DNA of 64,000 nucleotides from Levilactobacillus acidifarinae DSM 19394 = JCM 15949 (lineage in GTDB: Bacteria > Bacillota > Bacilli > Lactobacillales > Lactobacillaceae), in NCBI RefSeq assembly GCF_001434835.1, contig NZ_AZDV01000001.1, positions 37,161 to 101,160 of the forward strand, in the 5' to 3' direction. Numbering within the stretch: the stretch's first letter is position 1; every line of letters starts with the position of its first letter. The notes below the pieces were generated by a model that was not told the origin of the DNA, did no database searches, and was given only the letters and a program-made list of their open reading frames with translations. Below, in pieces: positions 51,265-59,988 of the stretch. Both the position numbers and the translations under genes were made by a program.

Positions 51265-52407
51265 TTAAAGTTGACGAGCTAAACGGACGTACCGCGCGTT
51301 GATGTAGGCGGCAGGCCCAATCTGGTACCAGACTAGTTGTTGGTCGTCCACGATACGGCGGCGAATTTCGAGCAGTTCGCCGTTGGCCAGTTGCCCGGCA
51401 ATTTCGCCGTAGGGTTCGCGGTAGATCATCACGGAGCCTTGGGGCACGTAATCGACGGTCCCGGTCAACCGAACGTTGTGACCGGTCAATTGGGTGACCC
51501 GTGGAATCTCTAAGTGGCGTTCCCAATGGTCGTGGCGCTGAGTCTCCTCGGCATTCAGCCATTGGTTGCCCCCCAGGTTATACCACACGGACTGGTCGGT
51601 CAGCGTGATGATGGCGAATAACCGCCAGAGCGATTGTGCGGGGAACTGGTAGCCGTAAGGGTGACCCGCGGGCAGGTCGTAGACCGGATGCTCGGTGGTC
51701 AACGTGACGTATTGCTGGACGCGTTGAACGGTCTGCCAGGCATCCCGCCGGTAGAAGTACAACATGCGCTGTGCGTGGTCGGTATAGGTGCCGTGTTGGT
51801 TGCCCTGGGCCCGGAAGATGTGGTAACCGTCGACGGCCGGGGGGGTCAGTTGGAACGTAGCTCCTAAGCTGGCCCGTTGAAGGTGCGGCAAGCCAAGCAG
51901 TTGCCCGGAATCGTAGTCGATTAGGTAGGTGATGATTGGCTGCCCCCATTTGCGTTGGTAGACCAGGGTGGTCAACCCGTACTCGTTGAGAAAGGTTTGG
52001 GTCATCCCATCCATCCGTAATAAGACGTATCCGGGGATGACGGGGAAGGCCAGATGCACGGTTTCGCCCACCTTACCGGTCAAGACTAATGCTGGCTGTA
52101 GCGGGTGATTTGCCGTGTCGACCAACCGAATGACCAGGGTGGCCTCGGGCTTCGCCGCGGTCGTGGTGGAACGGATCGGAGCTGGTACCGGGGTGACGAC
52201 TGGGGGCGCCATCGTCGGAGCTGGGACCTTGGCCACCGCTTGATCGGTGGCCGACCGGGCGGGCCGCTCATCCATCACGGGTGGTTGATCTTGCGTGGCG
52301 TCTTGAGACGCCGGAATGGGTTTGGAAGATTGATGGGGCCGTGTTGTTGGCCGGTCAGCCGTTGCTCGTGAGGTGACGAATCGCTTTACCCAGTCCATTA
52401 ACGCCAT
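51265..52407 (-). CDS. MucBP-like repeat protein without visible secretion signal
   Basis: The 380-residue product starts at ATG 52407 after GGAGGTGAA. After a Pro/Ala/Thr-rich linker (residues 20-95) come two MucBP-like beta units (LVIRLVDTANHPL... GYVLLRMDG, then YLIDYDSGQLLG... GYHIFRAQGNQHGTYTDHAQRMLYFYRR) and two SH3/SLAP-like segments (VWYNLGGNQWLNAE, VWYQIGPAAYINARYVRL). Such modules usually face the outside and bind mucin or wall polymers, but the N-terminus MALMDWVKRFVTSRATADR has no signal peptide, and there is no LPxTG or membrane helix. Confidence 0.65.
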   Translation of the reverse strand: MALMDWVKRFVTSRATADRPTTRPHQSSKPIPASQDATQDQPPVMDERPARSATDQAVAKVPAPTMAPPVVTPVPAPIRSTTTAAKPEATLVIRLVDTANHPLQPALVLTGKVGETVHLAFPVIPGYVLLRMDGMTQTFLNEYGLTTLVYQRKWGQPIITYLIDYDSGQLLGLPHLQRASLGATFQLTPPAVDGYHIFRAQGNQHGTYTDHAQRMLYFYRRDAWQTVQRVQQYVTLTTEHPVYDLPAGHPYGYQFPAQSLWRLFAIITLTDQSVWYNLGGNQWLNAEETQRHDHWERHLEIPRVTQLTGHNVRLTGTVDYVPQGSVMIYREPYGEIAGQLANGELLEIRRRIVDDQQLVWYQIGPAAYINARYVRLARQL

Positions 52408-52523
52408 AGTTGTTCACCTCCACCAGAATTTTTAGCGATAATTAGTCGCTAGTCGTTGATTGCCTTTAAAATACAGTATACCGCATCTGTTCGGGACCTG
52501 CAGGGGATTTTCAATCAAATAAA

Positions 52524-52557
52524 AACGGTAACGCTGCGATTGGCAGCGTTACCGTTA
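52524..52557 (-). terminator. Terminator of clpE
   Basis: AACGGTAACGCTGC pairs with GCAGCGTTACCGTT; on the minus strand T-rich sequence follows. Confidence 0.88.
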
Positions 52558-52565
52558 AAATGACG

Positions 52566-54782
52566 TTATTTGGTGGTATCGGTGGCGACGTCTTCGTCGG
52601 CGGCTAAGGTAATCTTGCCGTCTTCGATCTTCGCCACTAAGTTCTTCACGTCGGCGTGGTCGAGGTAGAAGTCCGCAATGCGGTCTTCGATCTCTTCTTG
52701 AATGACCCGCCGCAGTGGCCGCGCGCCCATTGCGGGGTTGTAGCCTTCCGTGACTAACTTTTCTTCGACCGGTTCCGTGACGTGGATGTGCAAGCCTTGA
52801 CCGGCCAGCATGGTGTTCACGTCATCGATCATCAGGTCGACGATCTTCATCAAGTTTTCCTTAGTTAAGGAGTTAAATTCGATGATGTCGTCGAACCGGT
52901 TCAGAAATTCGGGTTTGAAGTAGTTGGTCAGACTGCCCAGAACGGAGTGGGTCTTGCCCGCCGCCTCGGCACCGAACCCAACGCTAGCTTCCACGTCGCC
53001 GGTCCCGGCGTTACTGGTCATGATGATCAGCGTATCCTTAAAGGAAACCGTCCGACCTTGGGAGTCGGTCAGGCGTCCGTCGTCAAGAATCTGTAAGAAC
53101 ATATTCATGACGTCGGGGTGGGCCTTTTCGATTTCATCCAAAAGGATCAACGTGTACGGGTGACGCCGAACTTGTTCGGTCAGTTGACCAGCTTCTTCGT
53201 ACCCGACGTAGCCAGGAGGCGACCCGATCAGCTTAGAAATTGAGTGCGGCTCCATGTATTCGGACATGTCGAACCGAATCATGGCGTCCTCCGAACCGAA
53301 GAGTTCGTTGGCCAGTTGCTTGGCGAGTTCCGTCTTGCCGACCCCGGTGGGACCGACGAAGAGGAAGGAGCCGATTGGCCGGCCCGTGCCGTTTAAGCCA
53401 ATCCGGTTCCGGCGAATGGCCCGGGCAACTTTATCAACTGCTTCGTTTTGGCCGATGAGGTGTTTTTCGAGATCACCGGACAAGCTCTGGAGTTGATGCT
53501 GTTCCTTGGCTTGTAATTCACCAACCGGAATGTTGGTCTTTTCTTCGACGATTTGTTGCATGTCCTTTTCGGTGACTTCCGTGGAAGCCGTTTGGTCCGC
53601 GTTAGTGGCGGATTCCTTGGACTTGTTTAATTTTGTGACTTGATCACGGTAGTAAGCCGCTTTTTCGTAGTCTTCCTGTTTCAAGGCGGCTTGCTTTTGC
53701 TTTTCGGCGTCGGCGATCTTTTCGTCAATGGCGTGTGGATCGGCGACGTTGATGGTTAGGTTCTTCCGTGATCCGGATTCATCGAGTAAGTCGATCGCCT
53801 TATCCGGTAGGAACCGGTCTTGAATGTACCGGTCGGATAACCGAACCGCCGCATCGATGGCCGCGTCCGTGTAGTGGACGTGGTGGTAATCTTCGTACTT
53901 CTTTTGAATCCCCTTGAGAATCTCAACGGCTTCGTCCGGACTCGGTTCGTTGACCGTGACCGGTTGGAACCGCCGGGCTAAGGCTTGGTCCTTTTCGATA
54001 TCCCGGTATTCGTTTAACGTCGTGGCCCCAATCAATTGGAAGTCTCCCCGTGCTAAGGCGGGTTTTAAGACGTTCCCGGCATCCATGCCACCTTCGGCAT
54101 TGCCGGCACCCATGATTTCGTGGATTTCGTCAATGAAGAGGATGATGTCGGGGTTGGCTTGAACTTCCTTCATCAATTGTTGCATGCGTTGTTCGAATTG
54201 GCCCCGGATACCAGTTCCTTGGACCAGTGAAACGACATCCAAACGGATAATCTGCTTGTTCATCAGTTTTTGTGGAACGTTACCTTCCACAATCCGTTCG
54301 GCTAAACCTTCGACGACCGCCGTCTTCCCGACACCGGCTTCCCCGATTAACACGGGGTTATTTTTGGTCCGCCGGTTGAGAATTTCGATGACTTGCGCCG
54401 TTTCTTTGTCCCGCCCGATCACGGGATCAATCTTGCCGTCTTTGGCGAGCTGGGTGAGGTTCAGGCCATATTGGTTCAGCAGGCCGCCCTGACCGTTGCC
54501 TTGATTGCCCGCAGGTTGGGTTGGTCGTCTCTGACCAGCCGCTTGCCGGTAATCGCCGCTTTGGTTCGGGGTGCCGCCTTGCATGGCCCGGAAAATATCA
54601 TCCAGGTTACCAAAGCCGAATGGATCTTGTGCCATACGGCCACCTCCATTTCCAGAGTTGTTTTGCTGCTCCTTGAGTAGTTGATAGCAATTTTGGCATA
54701 GGTCAACTTGTTGCCGTTGTCCGTTCACACTCATATATAAATGAATGGTCGCTTCGTTGCGGTGACAGTTTTGACATAGCAT
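52566..54782 (-). CDS. clpE: ATP-dependent Clp protease ATP-binding subunit ClpE
   Basis: ATG 54782 follows AAAGGAG; the longer frame to 54827 is rejected. The 738-residue protein has an N-terminal zinc finger (LCQNCH ... LCQNCY, typical of ClpE), two AAA+ modules with Walker A GEAGVGKT and GPTGVGKTE and Walker B FIDEIHEI and [11 protein letters not shown], and a central UVR-like coiled-coil ([22 protein letters not shown]). ClpE unfolds damaged proteins for ClpP. CtsR sites and a CIRCE element upstream indicate heat-shock control. Confidence 0.96.
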   Translation of the reverse strand: MLCQNCHRNEATIHLYMSVNGQRQQVDLCQNCYQLLKEQQNNSGNGGGRMAQDPFGFGNLDDIFRAMQGGTPNQSGDYRQAAGQRRPTQPAGNQGNGQGGLLNQYGLNLTQLAKDGKIDPVIGRDKETAQVIEILNRRTKNNPVLIGEAGVGKTAVVEGLAERIVEGNVPQKLMNKQIIRLDVVSLVQGTGIRGQFEQRMQQLMKEVQANPDIILFIDEIHEIMGAGNAEGGMDAGNVLKPALARGDFQLIGATTLNEYRDIEKDQALARRFQPVTVNEPSPDEAVEILKGIQKKYEDYHHVHYTDAAIDAAVRLSDRYIQDRFLPDKAIDLLDESGSRKNLTINVADPHAIDEKIADAEKQKQAALKQEDYEKAAYYRDQVTKLNKSKESATNADQTASTEVTEKDMQQIVEEKTNIPVGELQAKEQHQLQSLSGDLEKHLIGQNEAVDKVARAIRRNRIGLNGTGRPIGSFLFVGPTGVGKTELAKQLANELFGSEDAMIRFDMSEYMEPHSISKLIGSPPGYVGYEEAGQLTEQVRRHPYTLILLDEIEKAHPDVMNMFLQILDDGRLTDSQGRTVSFKDTLIIMTSNAGTGDVEASVGFGAEAAGKTHSVLGSLTNYFKPEFLNRFDDIIEFNSLTKENLMKIVDLMIDDVNTMLAGQGLHIHVTEPVEEKLVTEGYNPAMGARPLRRVIQEEIEDRIADFYLDHADVKNLVAKIEDGKITLAADEDVATDTTK

Positions 54783-54845
54783 TTTGTCGTCTCCTTTCTG
54801 CCCTGGAGTAAGTGTGAGTAAACTCACACCGGTCAGTCGAAAGAG

Positions 54846-54899
54846 TTTGACCTTTCTTGACCATTGACCACATTATACCGCCTGACGTGATAGGTGCAA
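54846..54899 (-). promoter_or_regulatory. clpE promoter with CtsR operator
   Basis: On the minus strand TTGCAC, 16 bases and TATAAT (54877-54872) are followed by three GGTCAA units, the last two reading GGTCAA-GAA-AGGTCAAA (54862-54846), a strong CtsR heptad repeat directly over the transcription start. The leader also holds GTGTGAG/CTCACAC (54812-54829). Confidence 0.85.
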
Positions 54900-54958
54900 G
54901 TAATTTGTCTCACCACGCTAAACGGTTAAGGTGGCCATTTAATTTGAACGACTTCATT

Positions 54959-54985
54959 TTAGCACTCCCCCTGATAGAATGCTAA
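54959..54985. promoter_or_regulatory. CIRCE element (HrcA operator)
   Basis: TTAGCACTC-N9-GAATGCTAA matches the CIRCE consensus TTAGCACTC-N9-GAGTGCTAA with one mismatch and the correct nine-base spacer. It lies about 60 bases upstream of the clpE -35 and 31 bases upstream of the -35 of the small gene at 55071. Confidence 0.8.
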
Positions 54986-55015
54986 AACTCACGTCCGATT
55001 TGGAAAATTCTTTTT

Positions 55016-55044
55016 TTGACCTCGACGAATTTTCAACGTAAAAT
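55016..55044 (+). promoter_or_regulatory. Promoter of the 65-residue gene
   Basis: TTGACC (55016-55021), 17 bases, TAAAAT (55039-55044). Confidence 0.8.
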
Positions 55045-55070
55045 ATGGAAAGAAAAGGGGGCAGTTACCA

Positions 55071-55268
55071 ATGGCACGAGACTTTACTGACTTAATGAAC
55101 CAATTAAAAGATCAGAAGATTGACCAGTTTGAAGTGGGACCGGACGAGTTTCAGGCGTTCCAAAAAGCGTATATGGCCTTTGATACGCGTAAACGCGTGA
55201 TTGGTCAAGCCCACAAGGATGGCAAATTGATTTACCGTTACGACCACGATACGGGCGACCAGAGCTAA
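55071..55268 (+). CDS. Small conserved-type protein, 65 residues
   Basis: ATG 55071 follows AAGGGGG. The acidic/basic mixed protein (MARDFTDLMNQLKDQKIDQF at the start, LIYRYDHDTGDQS at the end) has no signal or membrane helix. Similar short proteins exist in lactobacilli without known function. A CIRCE element upstream could link it to heat shock. Confidence 0.75.
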   Translation: MARDFTDLMNQLKDQKIDQFEVGPDEFQAFQKAYMAFDTRKRVIGQAHKDGKLIYRYDHDTGDQS

Positions 55269-55356
55269 CGTGGGCCCATATATTAGGATAAAATACGTAA
55301 CTAGTCGAATAAATCAACCGGAAAAGCGGTCATCAACGCCGTTTCTAGCGGAATCA

Positions 55357-55365
55357 TGCTATAAT
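55357..55365 (+). promoter_or_regulatory. Extended -10 promoter of ptsHI
   Basis: TGC-TATAAT, giving a leader of about 220 bases before ptsH. The -35 region is poor. Confidence 0.6.
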
Positions 55366-55498
55366 TAGGACTAGAACAAGTTAATGACTGATGACCGAGT
55401 GGTGGATTGGGCCGCGTGAGCGCCTATGAGACTAACGATGAAAGCGGTTCAGGTATCACTTGTAATTTAATGGCAAGATTGATATTCTAAGTAGGTAG

Positions 55499-55551
55499 AC
55501 GTGGCGTTGACTGGTTGTTTGATCAATGCGCAAGATCAAAAGACGCCACGT
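55499..55551 (+). other. Strong hairpin in the ptsH leader
   Basis: ACGTGGCGT (55499-55507) pairs with ACGCCACGT (55543-55551), and TTTGATC/GATCAAA pairs inside. No T-run follows, so it is not a terminator. The remaining leader, 55372-55498, has no ORF with a ribosome binding site. Confidence 0.5.
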
Positions 55552-55593
55552 TCGCTAAATTATCAACCTAAGCTTAAAGGAGATCGATCAATT

Positions 55594-55860
55594 ATGGAAA
55601 AACGCGAATTTCATATTACAGCAGAAACGGGGATTCACGCCCGTCCCGCAACTTTATTGGTACAAGCAGCAAGTAAGTTCAACTCTGAAGTTAGCTTACA
55701 ATACCAAGACAAGTCCGTTAACTTAAAGTCCATCATGGGGGTTATGTCCTTAGGTGTCGGCCAAAACGCCGAAATCACCATTACGACGGACGGGGACGAC
55801 GAAGCCGATGCCATGACTGCCGTTGCTGAAACGTTGAAAAAAGAGGGCTTGTCTGACTAA
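55594..55860 (+). CDS. ptsH: Phosphocarrier protein HPr
   Basis: ATG 55594 follows AAAGGAG. The 88-residue protein has the phosphorylated His15 in [10 protein letters not shown] and the regulatory Ser46 in [10 protein letters not shown]. HPr passes phosphate from enzyme I to PTS enzyme II proteins and, as HPr(Ser-P), is corepressor of CcpA. It overlaps ptsI by one base. Confidence 0.97.
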   Translation: MEKREFHITAETGIHARPATLLVQAASKFNSEVSLQYQDKSVNLKSIMGVMSLGVGQNAEITITTDGDDEADAMTAVAETLKKEGLSD

Positions 55861-57590
55861 TGAGAGCGATGCTCAAGGGAATTGCCGCGAGCGACGGAAT
55901 TGTGTGCGGCCAGGTCTATCGCTTGGTCGAACCGAACTTAACCGTTCAACAGCGCGCAATCACTAATCTTGATTACGAATTAAATCGATTCCATCAGGCC
56001 CTTGAAGCAGCCGTCTCCGATGTTGAGACAATTAAAACTCGTGCGACTAAAAACCTGGGTACTGATAGTGCCCAGGTTTTTAGTGCGCACATTGCCATGC
56101 TCCAGGACCCGGAATTGATCACGGCGGTCGAAACTCAGATTCGCCAACGCAAGATCAACGCCGAAGCGGCCTTGGCCGCCGTGGCGCAAACCTATGAGGC
56201 CTCGTTTCAAGACCTCACGGACAACCCGTACATGCAGGAACGTATCACGGACCTCCATGACGTCACTAAGCGCGTCACGGCCCACCTGTTGCAGGTGGCC
56301 CTACCAGACTTGGCGTTAGTTAACCATCCCGTGATCGTGGTGACCCACGACTTGATTCCTAGCGATACGGTTTCGGTCAATCCGCGCTACATCTTGGGCT
56401 TTGTGACCGACTTGGGTGGTCGGACGTCGCACTCGTCGATTCTGGCGCGGTCGATGGCCATCCCCGCCGTGGTGGGAACCCAACACGCCACGGACCAGTT
56501 AACGAACGGGGAAATGGTGATCTTAAACGGCACGCGCGGTCAGGTCATGGTTGATCCTGACGATGACGAGTTGGCGTCGGCCCAGGCCGCGATGCACGAA
56601 CGGGCGGCTAACCTGAAACGGTTAAGTAGGTTACGGCATCACGGGACGGTCAGTCGCGACGGTGTCGGGGTGACGCTGGCCGCCAACATTGGCACGGCTA
56701 ACGACTTACCCAGCGTTCTGCAGAACGGCGCCGAAGCCATCGGCTTGATGCGTACGGAGTTCCTCTATATGGATGCGGACCAGCTTCCCAGTGAAGACGA
56801 CCAGTTTGCGACCTACAAACGGGTCCTAACGGCCATGGCGCCTCGGCCGGTCGTCATCCGGACGTTGGACATCGGGGGGGATAAACCCTTGCCGTACTTA
56901 AAACAAAAACCGGAGACGAACCCCTTCATGGGGGCCCGGGCCATCCGGCAAAGTTTGACGCACCAGCAGATCTTCCGGAGCCAGTTACGCGCGTTGTTGC
57001 GGGCGTCAGCCTTCGGCAACCTGCGCATCATGTTTCCGATGATTGCCACGTTAGACGAATTTCGGCAGGCCAAGGCCATCTACGACGATGAACGGTCGAA
57101 GCTGACCGTGGCCCAGGTTCCCATGGGCAGTATCAAAATCGGGATGATGGTCGAGGTGCCCGCGGCGGCCCTGTTAGCCGACCGGTTTGCCCAGGAAGTT
57201 GATTTCATGAGTATCGGGACCAACGACCTGATTGGGTACACCATGGCGGCCGACCGAACCAACCAAGACGTGGCCTACCTCTATCAACCTTACCATCCCG
57301 CCATTTTACGGCTGGTTAACCGGGTGATTGCGGCGGCCCACGGGGCGGGAATTCCGGTGGCCATGTGTGGTGAGATGGCTGGTGACCCAATCGCCGTGCC
57401 CCTGTTATTGGGCATGGGTCTCGATGAATTTTCGATGGGAGCGGGGTCAATTTTAAAGACTCGACGCTTAATTGGCCAACTCAGTGCCCACGACCTGCAA
57501 GCCCTGGTGGAGACCACGTTGAATCAGGCCAGCACCAGCCAGGAGGTCATCACGATGGTCCAGGCGGCGGTGCCGGGAATTTTAACCTAA
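55860..57590 (+). CDS. ptsI: Phosphoenolpyruvate-protein phosphotransferase (enzyme I)
   Basis: The ATG at 55860 overlaps the ptsH stop (TAATG). The 576-residue enzyme has the active-site His in GGRTSHSSILARSMAIPAV, then EAIGLMRTEFLYM, RTLDIGGDKPLPYL and the C-terminal PEP-site MCGEMAGDP. It phosphorylates HPr from PEP. A 14-base perfect inverted repeat lies within its codons at 56046-56084. Confidence 0.97.
   Translation: MRAMLKGIAASDGIVCGQVYRLVEPNLTVQQRAITNLDYELNRFHQALEAAVSDVETIKTRATKNLGTDSAQVFSAHIAMLQDPELITAVETQIRQRKINAEAALAAVAQTYEASFQDLTDNPYMQERITDLHDVTKRVTAHLLQVALPDLALVNHPVIVVTHDLIPSDTVSVNPRYILGFVTDLGGRTSHSSILARSMAIPAVVGTQHATDQLTNGEMVILNGTRGQVMVDPDDDELASAQAAMHERAANLKRLSRLRHHGTVSRDGVGVTLAANIGTANDLPSVLQNGAEAIGLMRTEFLYMDADQLPSEDDQFATYKRVLTAMAPRPVVIRTLDIGGDKPLPYLKQKPETNPFMGARAIRQSLTHQQIFRSQLRALLRASAFGNLRIMFPMIATLDEFRQAKAIYDDERSKLTVAQVPMGSIKIGMMVEVPAAALLADRFAQEVDFMSIGTNDLIGYTMAADRTNQDVAYLYQPYHPAILRLVNRVIAAAHGAGIPVAMCGEMAGDPIAVPLLLGMGLDEFSMGAGSILKTRRLIGQLSAHDLQALVETTLNQASTSQEVITMVQAAVPGILT
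56041..56090 (+). repeat. Terminator-like inverted repeat inside ptsI
   Basis: ACTAAAAACCTGGG (56046-56059) pairs perfectly with CCCAGGTTTTTAGT (56071-56084) around an 11-base loop; GTGCG/GCGCAC extends the stem. It lies about 190 bases into ptsI and contains five T in the right arm. Confidence 0.7.
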
Positions 57591-57610
57591 AATTTAGATA
57601 AGCAGTTCAG

Positions 57611-57650
57611 AAGGGCGTTTGTTCGGAGAAATCCGGGGAAACGCCCTTTT
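57611..57650 (+). terminator. Terminator of ptsHI
   Basis: AAGGGCGTTT pairs with AAACGCCCTT, with TCCGG-type pairing inside, followed by T. Confidence 0.85.
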
Positions 57651-57675
57651 ATTTGGGCTGGGCGTTGGTTGTGGT

Positions 57676-57704
57676 TTGCAATCATCTAGGCAAACCCATA
57701 TAAT
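57676..57704 (+). promoter_or_regulatory. Promoter of the lafA operon
   Basis: TTGCAA (57676-57681), 17 bases, TATAAT (57699-57704). Confidence 0.85.
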
Positions 57705-57770
57705 TGTGATGATTGTACAACACATGGCGCCAAAAACTTTAAACACAGCCAGATACAAGGGGGATTGGCA

Positions 57771-58949
57771 ATGAACATCGGCATATTTACGGATACCTAT
57801 TTCCCTCAAGTCAGTGGGGTCGCAACGTCCATCAAAACGTTGCGCGATCAGTTGGAAAAGCAGGGGCATCAGGTGTATATCTTTACGACCACCGATCCAC
57901 ACGTGGAGCGGAATGTCTATGAACGAAACGTCTTTCGTTTTTCGAGCATTCCCTTCGTGTCGTTTACGGACCGACGGATTGCCGTGCGGGGACTGTTTCA
58001 AGCCTACCAAATTGCAAAGGAATTAAATCTTGACATCGTGCACACCCAGACTGAATTTTCGATGGGGTGGATCGGTAAGTTTGTCGCCCGGAACCTCGAA
58101 ATTCCGTGTCTGCACACGTACCATACGATGTATGAGGATTATCTACACTACGTGGCCAACGGTAAGATTCTAAAGCCGGTGCACGTTAAACAGGGGACGT
58201 TGGCGTTTTGTTACCATTTAACCGGTGTTGTGGCGCCCAGTGACCGGGTGCTGACCACGTTGAGTGATTACGGGGTCAAGGCGCCGATTCGGGTGATTCC
58301 CACGGGAGTTAACCTGCACCAGTACGAACAACCGGATACCGCGGACTTACGGCGCAAGTTGGGCTTTACGCCCGAGACGCCGGTTATCTTGTCGTTGAGC
58401 CGGTTGGCGTACGAGAAAAACATCACAGCTAGTATTGCGGCCATGCCCCAAATCTTGGCGCAGGTGCCCAACGCCCAACTCCTGATCGTGGGGGATGGGC
58501 CGGCTCGTGAAGATCTGGAACAACAGGTCAAAGACGCCCAGCTGGAAGACCACGTGTCGTTTACCGGTGAGGTCAATAACGATGACGTTTTTCGCTACTA
58601 CCATATGGCTAACGTCTTTCTGTCGTCGTCGGATTCCGAATCGCAAGGATTGACCTACATCGAGGCCATGGCGGCGGGTACCAAAATCGTGGTCATGACC
58701 AGCCCGTACACCGATGAGCTGTTATCGAGTCGGGCCCTCGGGGTAACGTTTAAGAACCCGGCCGACATGGTCAAAAACGTGATCGATTACCTGTTGCACG
58801 GGGATGAGGAACAAGATCCGGACCTGTTAGCGCGAAAGTTAGCGGAAATTTCTGCGGATACCTTCGGCCAACGAATCATTAATTTTTACCGTGATGCTCA
58901 GGTCAGTTACGAGCAGGCCCACGAAGACACCCCGGATTTCAGCAATTAG
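57771..58949 (+). CDS. lafA: 1,2-diacylglycerol 3-glucosyltransferase (glycolipid anchor synthesis, LafA-like)
   Basis: ATG 57771 follows AAGGGGG by seven bases. The 392-residue GT4 enzyme begins MNIGIFTDTYFPQVSGVATS and has HTYHTMYEDYLHYV, VPTG-like IPTGVNLHQY, LSRLAYEKN, and the donor-binding ESQGLTYIEAMAAG. It adds glucose to diacylglycerol to form the lipoteichoic acid glycolipid anchor. It is followed by lafB and a UPF0104 gene, the usual order in lactic acid bacteria. Confidence 0.9.
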   Translation: MNIGIFTDTYFPQVSGVATSIKTLRDQLEKQGHQVYIFTTTDPHVERNVYERNVFRFSSIPFVSFTDRRIAVRGLFQAYQIAKELNLDIVHTQTEFSMGWIGKFVARNLEIPCLHTYHTMYEDYLHYVANGKILKPVHVKQGTLAFCYHLTGVVAPSDRVLTTLSDYGVKAPIRVIPTGVNLHQYEQPDTADLRRKLGFTPETPVILSLSRLAYEKNITASIAAMPQILAQVPNAQLLIVGDGPAREDLEQQVKDAQLEDHVSFTGEVNNDDVFRYYHMANVFLSSSDSESQGLTYIEAMAAGTKIVVMTSPYTDELLSSRALGVTFKNPADMVKNVIDYLLHGDEEQDPDLLARKLAEISADTFGQRIINFYRDAQVSYEQAHEDTPDFSN

Positions 58950-58961
58950 AGGAGTACTTGA

Positions 58962-59984
58962 ATGTTAAAAATCAACATGTTTTCCGCCGCAGATTCCGTG
59001 AAGGGTCAGGGGGTCGGAAGCGCGTATAACGAGCTCATGAACCTGCTGAAGACCCGGTTATCGCAAGAATTTACGGTGACGGTCAACCGGTATGGTCGGG
59101 TCGATTTGACGCACTACCATACGATTAACTTTTCCTATTATTTGTCGACGTTTTTGCCCGGACGGGGTCGTAAGATTGGCTACGTCCATTTTTTGCCGGA
59201 AACGTTGGAGGGAAGCTTGAAGATTCCCCAACCGTTTCGGGGGATTTTTTATAAATACGTGATTGCCTTCTACCGCCGCATGGACCATATCGTGGTGGTG
59301 AACCCCACGTTTATTCCGAAACTAGTGGCTTACGGGATTCCGGAAAACCGTATCACCTATATTCCCAATTTTGTAAGTCGGCAGGAATTTTACCCGGTCG
59401 CTGCGACCCAAAAACGGTCGTTACGGCAGCAGTACGGCTATGCCACCACTAAATTTACGGTGTTGGGGATCGGCCAGATTCAGGAGCGCAAGGGCTTGTT
59501 TGACTTTATCAAGTTAGCCGAACACCACCCGGAGATTCAGTTCATCTGGGCGGGCGGTTTTTCGTTTGGTCGGATTACCGACGGCTACGCGGAACTCAAG
59601 AAAGTAGTGGATAATCCACCAGCCAACCTGAGTTTCCCCGGCATCGTCGATCGGGATAAACTGGTGGATTATTACAACCTGGCTGATTTATTCCTTTTGC
59701 CTTCTTTTAACGAACTTTTTCCCATGTCGGTGCTGGAAGCTTTTAGTACGGGCACTCCGGTGTTGTTACGGGACCTCGACCTGTATCAGGCCATTATTGC
59801 CGGCGATTATCAACCCGCGCAGGACTACGCCGAGATGGATCAGTTGTTGACCACTTTGCCACACGATGCGGCGGCCCTGGAACACTGGCACCAACGTAGC
59901 TTGGCAGCGGCCGACCATTATTCGGAAGATCATCTCACTCAGATTTGGCGGGAGTTCTATCAACAACAGGCAAAAGAGGGGTAA
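58962..59984 (+). CDS. lafB: Second glycolipid glycosyltransferase (LafB-like)
   Basis: The 340-residue GT4 protein shows VKGQGVGSAYNELMNLL at the N-terminus, FTVLGIGQIQERKGLFDFIKLA and the donor motif NELFPMSVLEAFSTGTPVL. In this operon position the homologue extends monoglucosyl-diacylglycerol to a diglycosyl form (glucose or galactose, not decidable here). GAGGAG lies before the ATG; lafA ends 12 bases upstream. Confidence 0.88.
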   Translation: MLKINMFSAADSVKGQGVGSAYNELMNLLKTRLSQEFTVTVNRYGRVDLTHYHTINFSYYLSTFLPGRGRKIGYVHFLPETLEGSLKIPQPFRGIFYKYVIAFYRRMDHIVVVNPTFIPKLVAYGIPENRITYIPNFVSRQEFYPVAATQKRSLRQQYGYATTKFTVLGIGQIQERKGLFDFIKLAEHHPEIQFIWAGGFSFGRITDGYAELKKVVDNPPANLSFPGIVDRDKLVDYYNLADLFLLPSFNELFPMSVLEAFSTGTPVLLRDLDLYQAIIAGDYQPAQDYAEMDQLLTTLPHDAAALEHWHQRSLAAADHYSEDHLTQIWREFYQQQAKEG

Positions 59985-59988
59985 CGCG

